Shown here: piece after piece, positions 34,941 to 44,537 of the stretch
Layout: each line of letters begins with the position of its first letter
How positions within the stretch are numbered: the stretch's first letter is position 1
Source: a virus
Reading direction: 5' to 3' (one strand)
IMG/VR virus record: IMGVR_UViG_3300029998_000020
Coordinates: 28,767 to 92,766 of that record
DNA: 64,000 bases
Made by a program: the position numbers and the translations under genes
The notes under the pieces: model-generated
What the model saw: the letters and a program-made list of their open reading frames with translations, nothing else
Database searches by the model: none
What the model was told of the DNA's origin: nothing

Positions 34941-37403
34941 TTAAATTTCATATTGTATTTCCAATATTTTATTTCTTTCATAAAATACTATTAGCAATTT
35001 GTTTGTATCTTCAAATAATTTTATTTTCGGAATACACCAACTTACACTATTTTTATTTAAAGATATTTCAGATATTGTGTAATATGTTTTATTAGTATTT
35101 AAATCTTTAATGTCAATATTTAATGACTGCAAATCATCACCATTATAATATATCATCAATTTATTTTCATTTCTATCATAACTTATTTTTATGTTATTTT
35201 TATCTAAATTGTAATCAATTATATATTTTTTAAAATCAAATAATTTAGGATTTTCTACCAATTTTGATTCAATTATTCTATCAGTTATCATTTCAGGAGT
35301 TATGTTAATAGAACATTCAAATTGTTTATCTGTATCTTTATGCATAGGACACCAATTCCAATCACCTGGATCAAATTTATGAGTATTAAAACATCCATTA
35401 CAAACATTAAAATTGTGTATATTTATGTTATTAGTTTTAAACTCACAAAAAGGATTAGAAAAACCTGACATCATTACTACTTTTTTACCTACAGCCCATG
35501 CCAACCAACTCAATCCTGAACCAATTCCAATATAGAATTCACACCATTTTAATTGATTTATTCTGTGCTCAATAGGAAAATCACCAGTGTTATCTATAAT
35601 ATTTTTTAGATTTGTTGATTGCTTACTTATTGTCATAACTTTATACCCTTGCGTATTAAGCCAATCAACTAAAATTTGCCATCCTTTATTACTATCTTTA
35701 CAAGGATAATGCCAATGTTTAGAGTTCGCAGTTGAGAATTGCCCAATACAAATATATTTTTCTTTAATTGGTCTAACGCCTTCAGGAATTTCAATCTTTG
35801 GTATTATTTCTTCATATTCTAATCCAAGAATATCACTTGCTGTTTTTTGTAATGGTATGGTTTTATAATCAATCGGATTTTTATTACTATCAAATGGTGA
35901 ATACCATCCAATTTTATATTTAGCATATAAATTTTCTGTGTTTGCTTTTCCTGGATCAACAAATGTTATTTCTGGGTATTGTTTTATAAACCAACTATTC
36001 CAAAATGTTGAGCACTGAATATTACAATTATGTTTTTTTCTAAATTCTTCTACATATGGAAACCATGCTAATGTATCTCCAATTGATTTACTTTCTATTG
36101 TTATTAAAACATTTCTATTTGTTAAATCAAAATCATGTGTAATTAATTCGTTATTATGAAATATATTAATTTTATACTCCTTATAACATTCATTATTTGT
36201 ACGACACCAATTATTGTTATTTAATGTTTTTTTGTATATAATTTCTTTTGTATTTTTATCTATTATTTCAACATCAAACTCAGATTTTACATCTCCAAGA
36301 ATTTCTACATTTGCACCGTTAATAAAACTAATATTATAATCATATTGTGGTTCTATTAATTTTTGAATTGTTTTATTAAGATTAAGTGTGTCATTATATT
36401 CTGTTGTTAATCTTGATTCAAATGTTACATTATTATCTATTCTTTTAATATTAAAATTATCCAAAATTCTTTTAGAATCTTTATCAACATTCATTGTTAA
36501 ATATTTAATATTTTTGCATGAATCATAAGTATCTAAATATGTATTAAGATTATTTAAATAAATAGGCATATTATATGATGTTGCTTCTTTAACAGCTAAC
36601 GGGTTCAACTCTAATATAGAAGAATGAATTAACAAATCAGATGCTTGGTAAAATGTATCAACGTCACTTCTTTCTCCATGTATTATACAATTAATTGGTT
36701 TATTATTTAACAAAGGTTTCCAATAATCTTCAAAATTTTCTGCTTGATTACCAACAAAGTGAAATTGTATTTTATAGTCTTTTAATTTTTCAGCTATTTC
36801 AAATACATATCCTTGATTTTTTCCTTTTGTGAATAACCCAACATTTAAAACATGAAAATACTCAGAATCAAATTTTAATTCGTCAATAGCTAATCCTTTA
36901 TTTGCTATTAATTTTTCAGATGGATATTCAATAATAGAAGATGGAATATTGAATTTGTTATATTGTAGTTGTGAATATTTTGATACAAATAAAAATTTAT
37001 CTGGGAAATATTTTTTTTTGCTAATATCAAAAGTTGAAGTATGAGTAGTTTCTATTATTTTATATGGTCTGTCATTTCTATATAACCAATTTATATGCTC
37101 ATTTCTCATTCCAAAAATAAATATTTCTGGTATTTCTTCCATATGAATAATATCAGGATTGATATTATTAATTATATCTTCAAACAAATCACGCTTTGTT
37201 TCATTTTCATTATCTCCAAGCGAAATGAATTTATCTCCTAATAACTCAATAAGTCTATTCCTCTGCACAACAAAACTCCAAGAAATTTGTCTATATTCAA
37301 TAAGATATACATCATTTGTTTTTATTAAATATTCTACTCTTTTAAGAGCTACCATCGGAAGTCCTCCTGTAGATCCGTGAGGAATTATTATAAGTATTTT
37401 CAT
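34941..37403 (-). CDS. Fusion of GT4 glycosyltransferase and TibC-like heptosyltransferase
   Basis: An 820-residue, two-domain protein. Residues 1-345 form a GT-B/GT4 domain (ILIIIPHGSTGGLPMVALKR, VLNVGLFTKGKNQGYV, LIHSSILELNPLAVKEA). From about 355 a beta segment (FINGANVEILGDVKSEFDVE) and a GT9-like domain (ESKSIGDTLAWFPYVEEF, ICIGQFSTANSKHWHYP, GIGSGLSWLAWAV) follow. Near 660-705 four cysteines occur (VCNGC, WNWCPMH, FECS). This order and the Cys cluster are hallmarks of bacterial autotransporter heptosyltransferases (TibC/AAH), which O-glycosylate adhesins. The fusion suggests two successive sugar transfers to a phage adhesin (inference). Confidence 0.78.
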   Translation of the reverse strand: MKILIIIPHGSTGGLPMVALKRVEYLIKTNDVYLIEYRQISWSFVVQRNRLIELLGDKFISLGDNENETKRDLFEDIINNINPDIIHMEEIPEIFIFGMRNEHINWLYRNDRPYKIIETTHTSTFDISKKKYFPDKFLFVSKYSQLQYNKFNIPSSIIEYPSEKLIANKGLAIDELKFDSEYFHVLNVGLFTKGKNQGYVFEIAEKLKDYKIQFHFVGNQAENFEDYWKPLLNNKPINCIIHGERSDVDTFYQASDLLIHSSILELNPLAVKEATSYNMPIYLNNLNTYLDTYDSCKNIKYLTMNVDKDSKRILDNFNIKRIDNNVTFESRLTTEYNDTLNLNKTIQKLIEPQYDYNISFINGANVEILGDVKSEFDVEIIDKNTKEIIYKKTLNNNNWCRTNNECYKEYKINIFHNNELITHDFDLTNRNVLITIESKSIGDTLAWFPYVEEFRKKHNCNIQCSTFWNSWFIKQYPEITFVDPGKANTENLYAKYKIGWYSPFDSNKNPIDYKTIPLQKTASDILGLEYEEIIPKIEIPEGVRPIKEKYICIGQFSTANSKHWHYPCKDSNKGWQILVDWLNTQGYKVMTISKQSTNLKNIIDNTGDFPIEHRINQLKWCEFYIGIGSGLSWLAWAVGKKVVMMSGFSNPFCEFKTNNINIHNFNVCNGCFNTHKFDPGDWNWCPMHKDTDKQFECSINITPEMITDRIIESKLVENPKLFDFKKYIIDYNLDKNNIKISYDRNENKLMIYYNGDDLQSLNIDIKDLNTNKTYYTISEISLNKNSVSWCIPKIKLFEDTNKLLIVFYERNKILEIQYEI

Positions 37404-37462
37404 TGTACATTATTTATTTTTAATTTTTATTCTAACTTTTATGATAAGTTTATAATTTTAAT

Positions 37463-37501
37463 AAAAAAAGCATCATTGACAAATCAATGATGCTTTTTTT
37501 A
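37463..37501 (-). terminator. Hairpin terminator of the NAD synthetase gene
   Basis: An AAAAAGCATCATTGA / TCAATGATGCTTTTT perfect stem with CAAA loop, 3' of the NadE gene on the minus strand. Confidence 0.8.
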
Positions 37502-37514
37502 AAAATTTAATATA

Positions 37515-39281
37515 TTAATCAATTGAAACGTTATTAACAGGCTTGTATTTGTTAATTAATGTTTCTCTATTACTAAATCCTCTGCTTCTTGGACTCATGA
37601 TAACAATAGGAGAACTTTGAGCAGCTTTATAAACTGAAATTTTCATTTTACTAACAGCAAAATTTACTTGCTCATTCCATTGTTTGATATCATATTTATA
37701 AACTTCCTCCATTTTAGGGAAATAGTCAATATTTAATGAATGATTTTTATAATCTAAAATCAAATCATCTCGTGTTTTTCTATCTCTAATTAAAGATGCA
37801 CATATTCCACTTTGCACCCAATAATCAATAGGATCTTCATTTGCATCAGGTAATTCTGCTGCAGGTTTAAATTTACCATTATATAAATCAAAAGGTACAA
37901 TCTCATCTTTATACAATTCTGTGTTTATATAATCTGACAATTCATACAATTCAACTTTTGTCAAATCACCAATAATAGCATGAACACCAATTGATCCAAT
38001 ATCATGAAATGAAGCCCAGCCAAGAACTATTTCAGTGTGATTTCCAGTTGATACAATACCACTTTTAAATCTGTGAGTATCTTCTAATCCTAACACAGTT
38101 CTTAGTACAGCATGAATTGATGCTTTACCTGTATCACTTAATTCAGGTGAATCACTCATATGAATTTTATCAACTTCTAATATTTCATTGACTGTTGATT
38201 GAATAGGTTGCCAGTATGTATTTGTTCCTAATTTTTCGTCTAATTGAGTTACATAATCTTTTGATTTAGTATTCAATGAAGATGGATTAGATATAAATAT
38301 TGTATGTTCTTTACCCATAGCACGATAAACTAATGCTGCTACAATAGATGAATCAAGTCCTCCTGACACATGAACTTGAGCATTTTCAATTCCTGATAAT
38401 TTGAAAAATTCTTTTTGTTCAAATAGAATTGCATCAGTAATTTCTTTATATTTACTATCATCGCTACCTACTATTGGTTCACTTTTTTTTAGTCTGAATG
38501 TTTCAGTTGTTTCTTTAAATTTAGGTAGTTCTTTAACTAATCTACCATAACTATTATAGACAAGAGAACCTCCATCGTAAATTATAATATTTTTAACAAT
38601 ATCTCCACAACCAACAGAATTTAATGATACTACTGGAACCATATTATTTTTTGCAATTTTAGAAAATAAATTTTTTCTGATTTTTTGCTTACCATAATAA
38701 AAATATGATTGATTAGGTATAATTAAAATTTCTGCCCCCATATTAACCATTTCTTGTGGTATGTCTCTATGATGGTTCATAAACCAAGAATCTTCACAAA
38801 TTGGTATTCCTATGATAGTTTTACCTGCATTTGGTAAGTAAACTTCAAAAACTTTAGTTTCAGTTCCTTCTGTGAAATATTTTCTATCTTCATGATGATC
38901 TGTATCTGCTAACAATTGTTTATCATAGGTACGAATTCCATCTTTATCAATTACCGCTACTGAATTTTTCAATATAGGAAATCCATTTCTGTTATTACCA
39001 TGTGATGAAACGAATCCAACAATAATAATACCATGTAATCCTATTTCTTTTCTGAATTTTTGAATTTCTTTCAATTTTGTGATTTGATCACGAATGAAAT
39101 CTTCTCTATCCCAAAGAGAACCACAACAATAACCACTAATAGCAGTTTCTGGGAAAACTGATATATCTACAAAATTTTTACTATCTAATTTTAAACAATC
39201 CATAATTTTTTGGGTATTTCCAATTAAATCACCAGTGACTGTATTAATCTGATGTAACGAAATATTTGCATTTTCAATCAT
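37515..39281 (-). CDS. nadE: Glutamine-dependent NAD+ synthetase
   Basis: A 588-residue enzyme. The N-terminal nitrilase-type glutaminase has the full triad: E45 (FPETAISGY), K121 (TYDKQLL) and C162 (GIPICEDSWF). The C-terminal synthetase has the PP-loop SGGLDSS at 306-312, SDTGKAS, GIVSTGNHTE, and HAIIGDLTKVELYELSDYI. It amidates nicotinate adenine dinucleotide to NAD+ using ATP and glutamine. It is monocistronic, with its own Bacteroidota-type promoter and terminator, so host polymerase can express it early. It may replenish NAD+ against NAD-depleting defences (inference). Confidence 0.93.
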   Translation of the reverse strand: MIENANISLHQINTVTGDLIGNTQKIMDCLKLDSKNFVDISVFPETAISGYCCGSLWDREDFIRDQITKLKEIQKFRKEIGLHGIIIVGFVSSHGNNRNGFPILKNSVAVIDKDGIRTYDKQLLADTDHHEDRKYFTEGTETKVFEVYLPNAGKTIIGIPICEDSWFMNHHRDIPQEMVNMGAEILIIPNQSYFYYGKQKIRKNLFSKIAKNNMVPVVSLNSVGCGDIVKNIIIYDGGSLVYNSYGRLVKELPKFKETTETFRLKKSEPIVGSDDSKYKEITDAILFEQKEFFKLSGIENAQVHVSGGLDSSIVAALVYRAMGKEHTIFISNPSSLNTKSKDYVTQLDEKLGTNTYWQPIQSTVNEILEVDKIHMSDSPELSDTGKASIHAVLRTVLGLEDTHRFKSGIVSTGNHTEIVLGWASFHDIGSIGVHAIIGDLTKVELYELSDYINTELYKDEIVPFDLYNGKFKPAAELPDANEDPIDYWVQSGICASLIRDRKTRDDLILDYKNHSLNIDYFPKMEEVYKYDIKQWNEQVNFAVSKMKISVYKAAQSSPIVIMSPRSRGFSNRETLINKYKPVNNVSID

Positions 39282-39308
39282 AATATGTGAATGTTTTTAA
39301 TTTTACTA

Positions 39309-39339
39309 CAAAAATACATATAATAATTGACATAAACAA
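39309..39339 (-). promoter_or_regulatory. Bacteroidota-type promoter for nadE
   Basis: On the minus strand TTG (complement of 39337-39339), 20 nt, TATTTTTG (complement of 39309-39316). It lies about 27 nt upstream of the nadE ATG. Confidence 0.65.
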
Positions 39340-39422
39340 AAAATTCATAATATAATTATGAATTTAATCGAGTAATTAAATATAGTTGTGAAATCTTTTA
39401 TTATTTTTATTTAATGTGTTAT

Positions 39423-42056
39423 TTACACTCTTATCAAACGAAGAGGACAACCAAAAGTTTTTAACACTGCAATAGTAGCATTCGTATTAGAATTATAATT
39501 TAAATCCATAGCACCACCATTTATAGAAGCAGTTTCAAAAATAGTCCAAATTAATGATCTGTTATTTAGTGCTTGATTATTAGATGCCCTATAGCCAGTG
39601 CCTAATGCACTAAAACCACTACTATTATCAGCATTCGTATTTGGAGTTAACCAATAAGTTAGTCCTTCTTTCTTTAGTTTTCCACCTACAACACCAATTC
39701 CACCTAAATAAGTACTAAGAGTATTATAATTAGCTATATCTGGAACTTTCCAACCCCAAGGAGTTGATGGATTAGCAGCATTATAGTAATCTATGTCCAT
39801 TTGTAATAATTTAACAGCAAACCAATTATATAATTTACCGTATACAGCTCCAATAGCAGCATCATTATTATAATAACACCACATAGCTGCTGCTTTAACT
39901 GCTGCATAAGTTTTCTGTTCTACTGTGCCTGTGGTTTGTGCATAAATAGCATCATACAATTCTTGGGAATTTGACCAACCAACTTCTTGGAGAGATATAT
40001 TATCTATAGAACCTAAAAATCCACTGGTACTATTTATACCTATACTAGTAGATGTAGAAGTAACGTATAGATATCCAGTATATATACCAATACTTGTCTT
40101 TAAACCAGTAGGACTACCAAATAAAAGTTGAACATTTCCACTAATTATATTCTTTATTTCGTATGAGTACTTATACCAAGTATTAATTTTAATTACCATG
40201 CCTTGATAGATATAAATTCCATTTGTTGCTGAATCAATATCTATAAATCCTGATGTATTCCAAGTAGCAATACCCCCATTTAATATCCAATTATTTAAGT
40301 TAGTATCAAATCCTCCATTAACAACTTTTTCAACACTTACATTAGGTTGAACATTATTAATCAAATTACCCCGTGGTGTACATGTCATCTCACAATTAGA
40401 AGATTGCCATTGTTGAGTACCAATCGTTACATTAGGTATTTCAGGATATAAATTCTTAATAAAATTTGACTCTGCTAAAACTTGCGTAGATGTTAATGCT
40501 TGTGAACGTATAATATGAGCTGCTATAGAACCTTTAAATGGCGTTTGATTAGTAATAGCCGTCATCAAACAACTAAAATTAATAGAAGTTATAACTATTG
40601 GTAAAGTTTCAAATAATGTACCATTAATATAAATATCTAGTGTATTATCACCTTTAGCAACTATAGTAATTATTGTATTTTTACCTATTAGAAAATCAAC
40701 CTTTTTTAATGTTGCTGTTACTTGGGACAGTGTATTTCTTATCTTTAAAGTTCCTGATAAATTATCAAATCCAAACAAACTTCCACTACTACTATTGTCA
40801 CTAGCATAAAAATTGGAAGTAGGTTCCCTTGATGTTGTAACATTAACTAAAGTAGTCATACTCCAAGCATCCGTAGCGGAAAAACTAATTATTGGATGAA
40901 TTAAATAATTCTGAGATCCGCTAGGATTCTTAATATATGGATTTTCATTTGGAGCAATAGTTCCAAGATAAAATGGATATGAAGAACCCCCAACACTAGA
41001 TAAATCTAAAGGATCACCTGATAATACTTCTTTAATTGATACATTATCGATACTTAAAGTAGTAGTTCCAACAGCCATTAACCATAATGTTATGCTTGTA
41101 GCTACAAAAACCTCTGAAAATATACCATTAGTTTTTCTTTGCGTTCCTACTCCAGTACTCGAATTTAACAGAATAGCACCTAATACATAATTAGAAATTT
41201 CAAATACTAATTTATATTGTTTTCCAACAGTTAATATAGTACTCTGAGTTATATTTATTCCTGATGCTACGTTTAAAAAATTAGCAGTTCCTCCACTAAT
41301 AGTAATACCTGCTCCTTTACTCCAAACTGTATCAGTATCAAATCCACCGTTAACGACTTTTTCAACAGTATCTAAAACCTCTGTTCCTTGTGAAGTAATA
41401 GAGTAAAGTTTTTTAATATTATTTGATGTATTAGCAATACTCCCCCCAACACCAAGCCAACCCAGTTTAATAGAATCGTACATATTATTTAACTTACACA
41501 TTTTAATGTAAGAAGTTGTATTAACTTCCAATAATTCCCTAACTGAAATATTTTTAAAACTTGCTGATAATCCTAAAGTTGTTGTACTTATAACAAACCC
41601 TATGTATAAAACAGTTGAAGTTGAAGTAAAAATCATTGACGTACTGGAACTTGAAAGTAAAGTGTTATTTACAATAAGATGACTTAATGAGGAGTTTAAA
41701 GAAATACGATAAACTGCACTTGTATCGCCATACAAAAAATCAAAAGATACCTTATACTTTTTTCCTACTTTAGTATTAAAGGCTTGATAGAAATAGCCAT
41801 AATTATTTGAACCATTGGTAATTTTTAAATAACTTGCATCTAAACTTAAAATTGAGGCGTTACCTGTAACCCACCCTTCTATACTACTTCCACCACCATT
41901 GGTTACTAACTCAGGTCCGAAATTAGTGTTATCCCCTAACACTCCACCATCCGCTACAACCCTATCTTTATAGGTATTAAATAGAGATAATGCAGAATTA
42001 TAAAAATTCCACATTACTCTACCTGCCATTGCTAGTTGTTCTCTAAATAAACTCAT
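39423..42056 (-). CDS. Tail fibre/adhesin with lectin-like and FISUMP C-terminal domains
   Basis: An 877-residue protein. Two carbohydrate-binding-like repeats start VEKVVNGGFDT (about residues 235 and 590). A concanavalin-like jelly roll lies between (KGDNTLDIYINGTLFETLP). The last 190 residues are a FISUMP/C-type-lectin-like domain: YGKLYNWFAV, WGWKVPDIANYNTL, GGKLKKEGLTYW, then SGFSALGTGYRASNNQALNN and GCPLRLIRV. It is the distal gene of a four-gene fibre cluster and probably the receptor-binding tip. The final domain has the fold used by diversity-generating retroelement targets. Confidence 0.7.
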   Translation of the reverse strand: MSLFREQLAMAGRVMWNFYNSALSLFNTYKDRVVADGGVLGDNTNFGPELVTNGGGSSIEGWVTGNASILSLDASYLKITNGSNNYGYFYQAFNTKVGKKYKVSFDFLYGDTSAVYRISLNSSLSHLIVNNTLLSSSSTSMIFTSTSTVLYIGFVISTTTLGLSASFKNISVRELLEVNTTSYIKMCKLNNMYDSIKLGWLGVGGSIANTSNNIKKLYSITSQGTEVLDTVEKVVNGGFDTDTVWSKGAGITISGGTANFLNVASGINITQSTILTVGKQYKLVFEISNYVLGAILLNSSTGVGTQRKTNGIFSEVFVATSITLWLMAVGTTTLSIDNVSIKEVLSGDPLDLSSVGGSSYPFYLGTIAPNENPYIKNPSGSQNYLIHPIISFSATDAWSMTTLVNVTTSREPTSNFYASDNSSSGSLFGFDNLSGTLKIRNTLSQVTATLKKVDFLIGKNTIITIVAKGDNTLDIYINGTLFETLPIVITSINFSCLMTAITNQTPFKGSIAAHIIRSQALTSTQVLAESNFIKNLYPEIPNVTIGTQQWQSSNCEMTCTPRGNLINNVQPNVSVEKVVNGGFDTNLNNWILNGGIATWNTSGFIDIDSATNGIYIYQGMVIKINTWYKYSYEIKNIISGNVQLLFGSPTGLKTSIGIYTGYLYVTSTSTSIGINSTSGFLGSIDNISLQEVGWSNSQELYDAIYAQTTGTVEQKTYAAVKAAAMWCYYNNDAAIGAVYGKLYNWFAVKLLQMDIDYYNAANPSTPWGWKVPDIANYNTLSTYLGGIGVVGGKLKKEGLTYWLTPNTNADNSSGFSALGTGYRASNNQALNNRSLIWTIFETASINGGAMDLNYNSNTNATIAVLKTFGCPLRLIRV

Positions 42057-42059
42057 AAA

Positions 42060-44537
42060 TTACATCCCCCACCATAAATAAATTTGTCCTGCACTACGTA
42101 TCTCACATTGTAAATAATTAGTACTTAGTGGTACGTAGTCACTTTGTAATGCTCCATAAATCCAATTACTTGTATACCCACTAAATATAGAAGTTGCTAA
42201 TGTTCCCCCTGTCATAATAACCTTAAAGGGTTTTTTGATAATTGGATTCATTATAGTAAGAGCTTGATTAGTTCCCATAGTAACAGAGAACTCCTCTCCT
42301 GTAGTCATATCTATATTGAATCCTGGTAGAGCTACTGTTGTTATCGGCTGATTATATAATCCAACTATATTTCCATTGGCATCTACTTTAAACAAAGTTA
42401 CCCATGTACCACTTCCTTTGGTGGCATTAGCTACAGTACACTTTTCAAACAATACAGTACTCATTTGATTAGAGTGTCGTATGTCTCCTACTGCATCACC
42501 TACAGCTGTAGTTATTGATTGATATACATAACGGAGAGCTAAGTCGCGATAATTTCCTAATGTATTATTATTTATCTCTATAATTCCAGTTGTATTTTTT
42601 TGGAATGACTGAGTAGAATCGGTCATAGACAACTTCGAATATATCATAACATTATTAGAAGTATTTACATAAAAGGAGTTAATACCTGATGTAGGAGAAA
42701 AAAACATAGCGTTACCAGAACCATCAAATGAAAACCACTTGTTATATATCCCGAACCCAAATCCATTATAATTAATACTAAAAGGACTACCAACAGTGAT
42801 TGAAGTTGCACTAATATAAGTAGCAATAATACGTTCCTCTGAATTGATTATAATTTTTGCTCCTATCATTGCAGCACTGAATGCCGTACCAATGCCAGTT
42901 ATAGTAGTACCATTTGTTGAAATAGTTCCAGAAATAGTCCAAGGAGTAGTATGATAGATTATACCACCATTTTGAGAAACAAACTTAGTTATTTGATCAT
43001 TTGATACAGGTAATGTATTTGGATAAATTGTTTTGAATTTTAAACTAGCAGCATCCCAAACAGATACTCCTTTGTCGATAGGAACCTCTTCACGAGTAGC
43101 TAAAGGTTGAGTACTTCCAACGTCTCCAACTCTTGCTATACCATTATTATCAAATACTAATAATCCATCATTAACTCCATCATATAACTTAGCCCTTATA
43201 CCAACTAACTGTCCTGGAGAAAGTCCTGCAACTGCTAAATCACGAAGTATTATCTCATTTTTAGTTGTTAATACTTGTTCTGCATGAGTTTCGTAAGAAG
43301 CACCTAATTGAGATATGTTCTCTACATGTAAGGTTCCAGCAGCATCCAATAAAACAGAGTGAGTACCATTAACAAGACTTGTTGGGTCTATTGAAATTAA
43401 GGTTGAATCTATTACTTTATTATCTCCATCAATACATAGATAGTGGTTTGTAAGGTCATCTGTTTGGAATACTCCGTCAGTCAGTCTACAATAATAATAA
43501 GTGCTACCAAAATAAGCTAAAGCCCCAAAATCACCCACACAATAAGAATACTTACTATTAACTCCATTACAAGAATCTACTCCACCAATACAATTAATAT
43601 AAATACTATCAGGACCGTTAAAAACTTGACCAATACCTCTACAATTTATATGTATGTTATTTACCCCATTAAAGGCATTCTCAAGAGCTTCACAATTTAT
43701 ATAAGTACAATTACTACCCCTAAAACCAGATTGTCCTGCCTTACAATTAATAAATTTAGCACCTAAAGGAGAGATGGTAGTGAAAGTATTATTTAGTTTA
43801 TTTCCACAATTTTCGAATGAACCAGTTAATGACCCACCGCCAGCAAACATCTCTCTGTCTAAACTATTTATATTCTTAAAAGTACCTGAATAAATTGAAC
43901 TAGAATTAAATAGAGTACCGCCTATACTATTTATATTTTCAAAGATTCCAGAGAACTCCAAAGCACTATGAAAACTTTCAACACTAGTAACTTCAATATT
44001 TCTAAATACTCCAGACAATATAGCATCACTAGTGCCATATATTCTACCTTTACAATTCTCAACCAACAAGCCTGGATAATTACCAGATACAAGTAATCCG
44101 TTGTGAACGAAATCAAGACCCCTTAATTTTATATTATCTGCCATTACTATACACCCACTGTGACCTATTTTAACATCAGCTTGTCCAGTATCTGATACTA
44201 AATATATATAAGAAGTATCTAAAACTAATTGTGTGTCCATACCACAGAATCTAGCTTTTATTAAAATATAAATAGGACTATCAGAAGTAGGAGACATGGT
44301 TTTTGCTATATTATATACTGATTCTAATTCCAGACCATTATCAGAATTACTTTGTCCTCCAAATACTGTTAGATATCTATCCTGATTAAATAAAGCTGCT
44401 GCAACTCCTACATTTTCCTTACCACTTAAATCTACAGCAGGAATAGCTGCTATTAACTGAGCAGCAACTCCTACATCTTCTTTTGAAGTATCATGAACCT
44501 CAGTCCAAATTCCATTTATTTTTATTTTGTGTTTCAT
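42060..44537 (-). CDS. Tail fibre with Cys-rich beta-helix and KEDVGVAA motifs
   Basis: An 825-residue protein. The N-terminus has TSKEDVGVAAQLIAAIPAVD and SGKENVGVAAALFNQDRY, repeats shared with the upstream gene. Residues about 150-370 form a right-handed beta-helix-like stack with recurring INC, ENC or FKN-IN steps (SGTFKNINSLDREMFAGGGS, KFINCKAGQSG, YINCEALENAF, HINCRGIGQVF). The C-terminus is beta-rich and ends near WGM. Beta-helices are common in fibres and depolymerases. No lyase catalytic residues are recognised. Confidence 0.65.
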   Translation of the reverse strand: MKHKIKINGIWTEVHDTSKEDVGVAAQLIAAIPAVDLSGKENVGVAAALFNQDRYLTVFGGQSNSDNGLELESVYNIAKTMSPTSDSPIYILIKARFCGMDTQLVLDTSYIYLVSDTGQADVKIGHSGCIVMADNIKLRGLDFVHNGLLVSGNYPGLLVENCKGRIYGTSDAILSGVFRNIEVTSVESFHSALEFSGIFENINSIGGTLFNSSSIYSGTFKNINSLDREMFAGGGSLTGSFENCGNKLNNTFTTISPLGAKFINCKAGQSGFRGSNCTYINCEALENAFNGVNNIHINCRGIGQVFNGPDSIYINCIGGVDSCNGVNSKYSYCVGDFGALAYFGSTYYYCRLTDGVFQTDDLTNHYLCIDGDNKVIDSTLISIDPTSLVNGTHSVLLDAAGTLHVENISQLGASYETHAEQVLTTKNEIILRDLAVAGLSPGQLVGIRAKLYDGVNDGLLVFDNNGIARVGDVGSTQPLATREEVPIDKGVSVWDAASLKFKTIYPNTLPVSNDQITKFVSQNGGIIYHTTPWTISGTISTNGTTITGIGTAFSAAMIGAKIIINSEERIIATYISATSITVGSPFSINYNGFGFGIYNKWFSFDGSGNAMFFSPTSGINSFYVNTSNNVMIYSKLSMTDSTQSFQKNTTGIIEINNNTLGNYRDLALRYVYQSITTAVGDAVGDIRHSNQMSTVLFEKCTVANATKGSGTWVTLFKVDANGNIVGLYNQPITTVALPGFNIDMTTGEEFSVTMGTNQALTIMNPIIKKPFKVIMTGGTLATSIFSGYTSNWIYGALQSDYVPLSTNYLQCEIRSAGQIYLWWGM

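Noticed and set aside
39423-39620. A complete diversity-generating retroelement
   Set aside because: No reverse transcriptase, template repeat or accessory gene is visible in the window. Only the target-like domain is noted.
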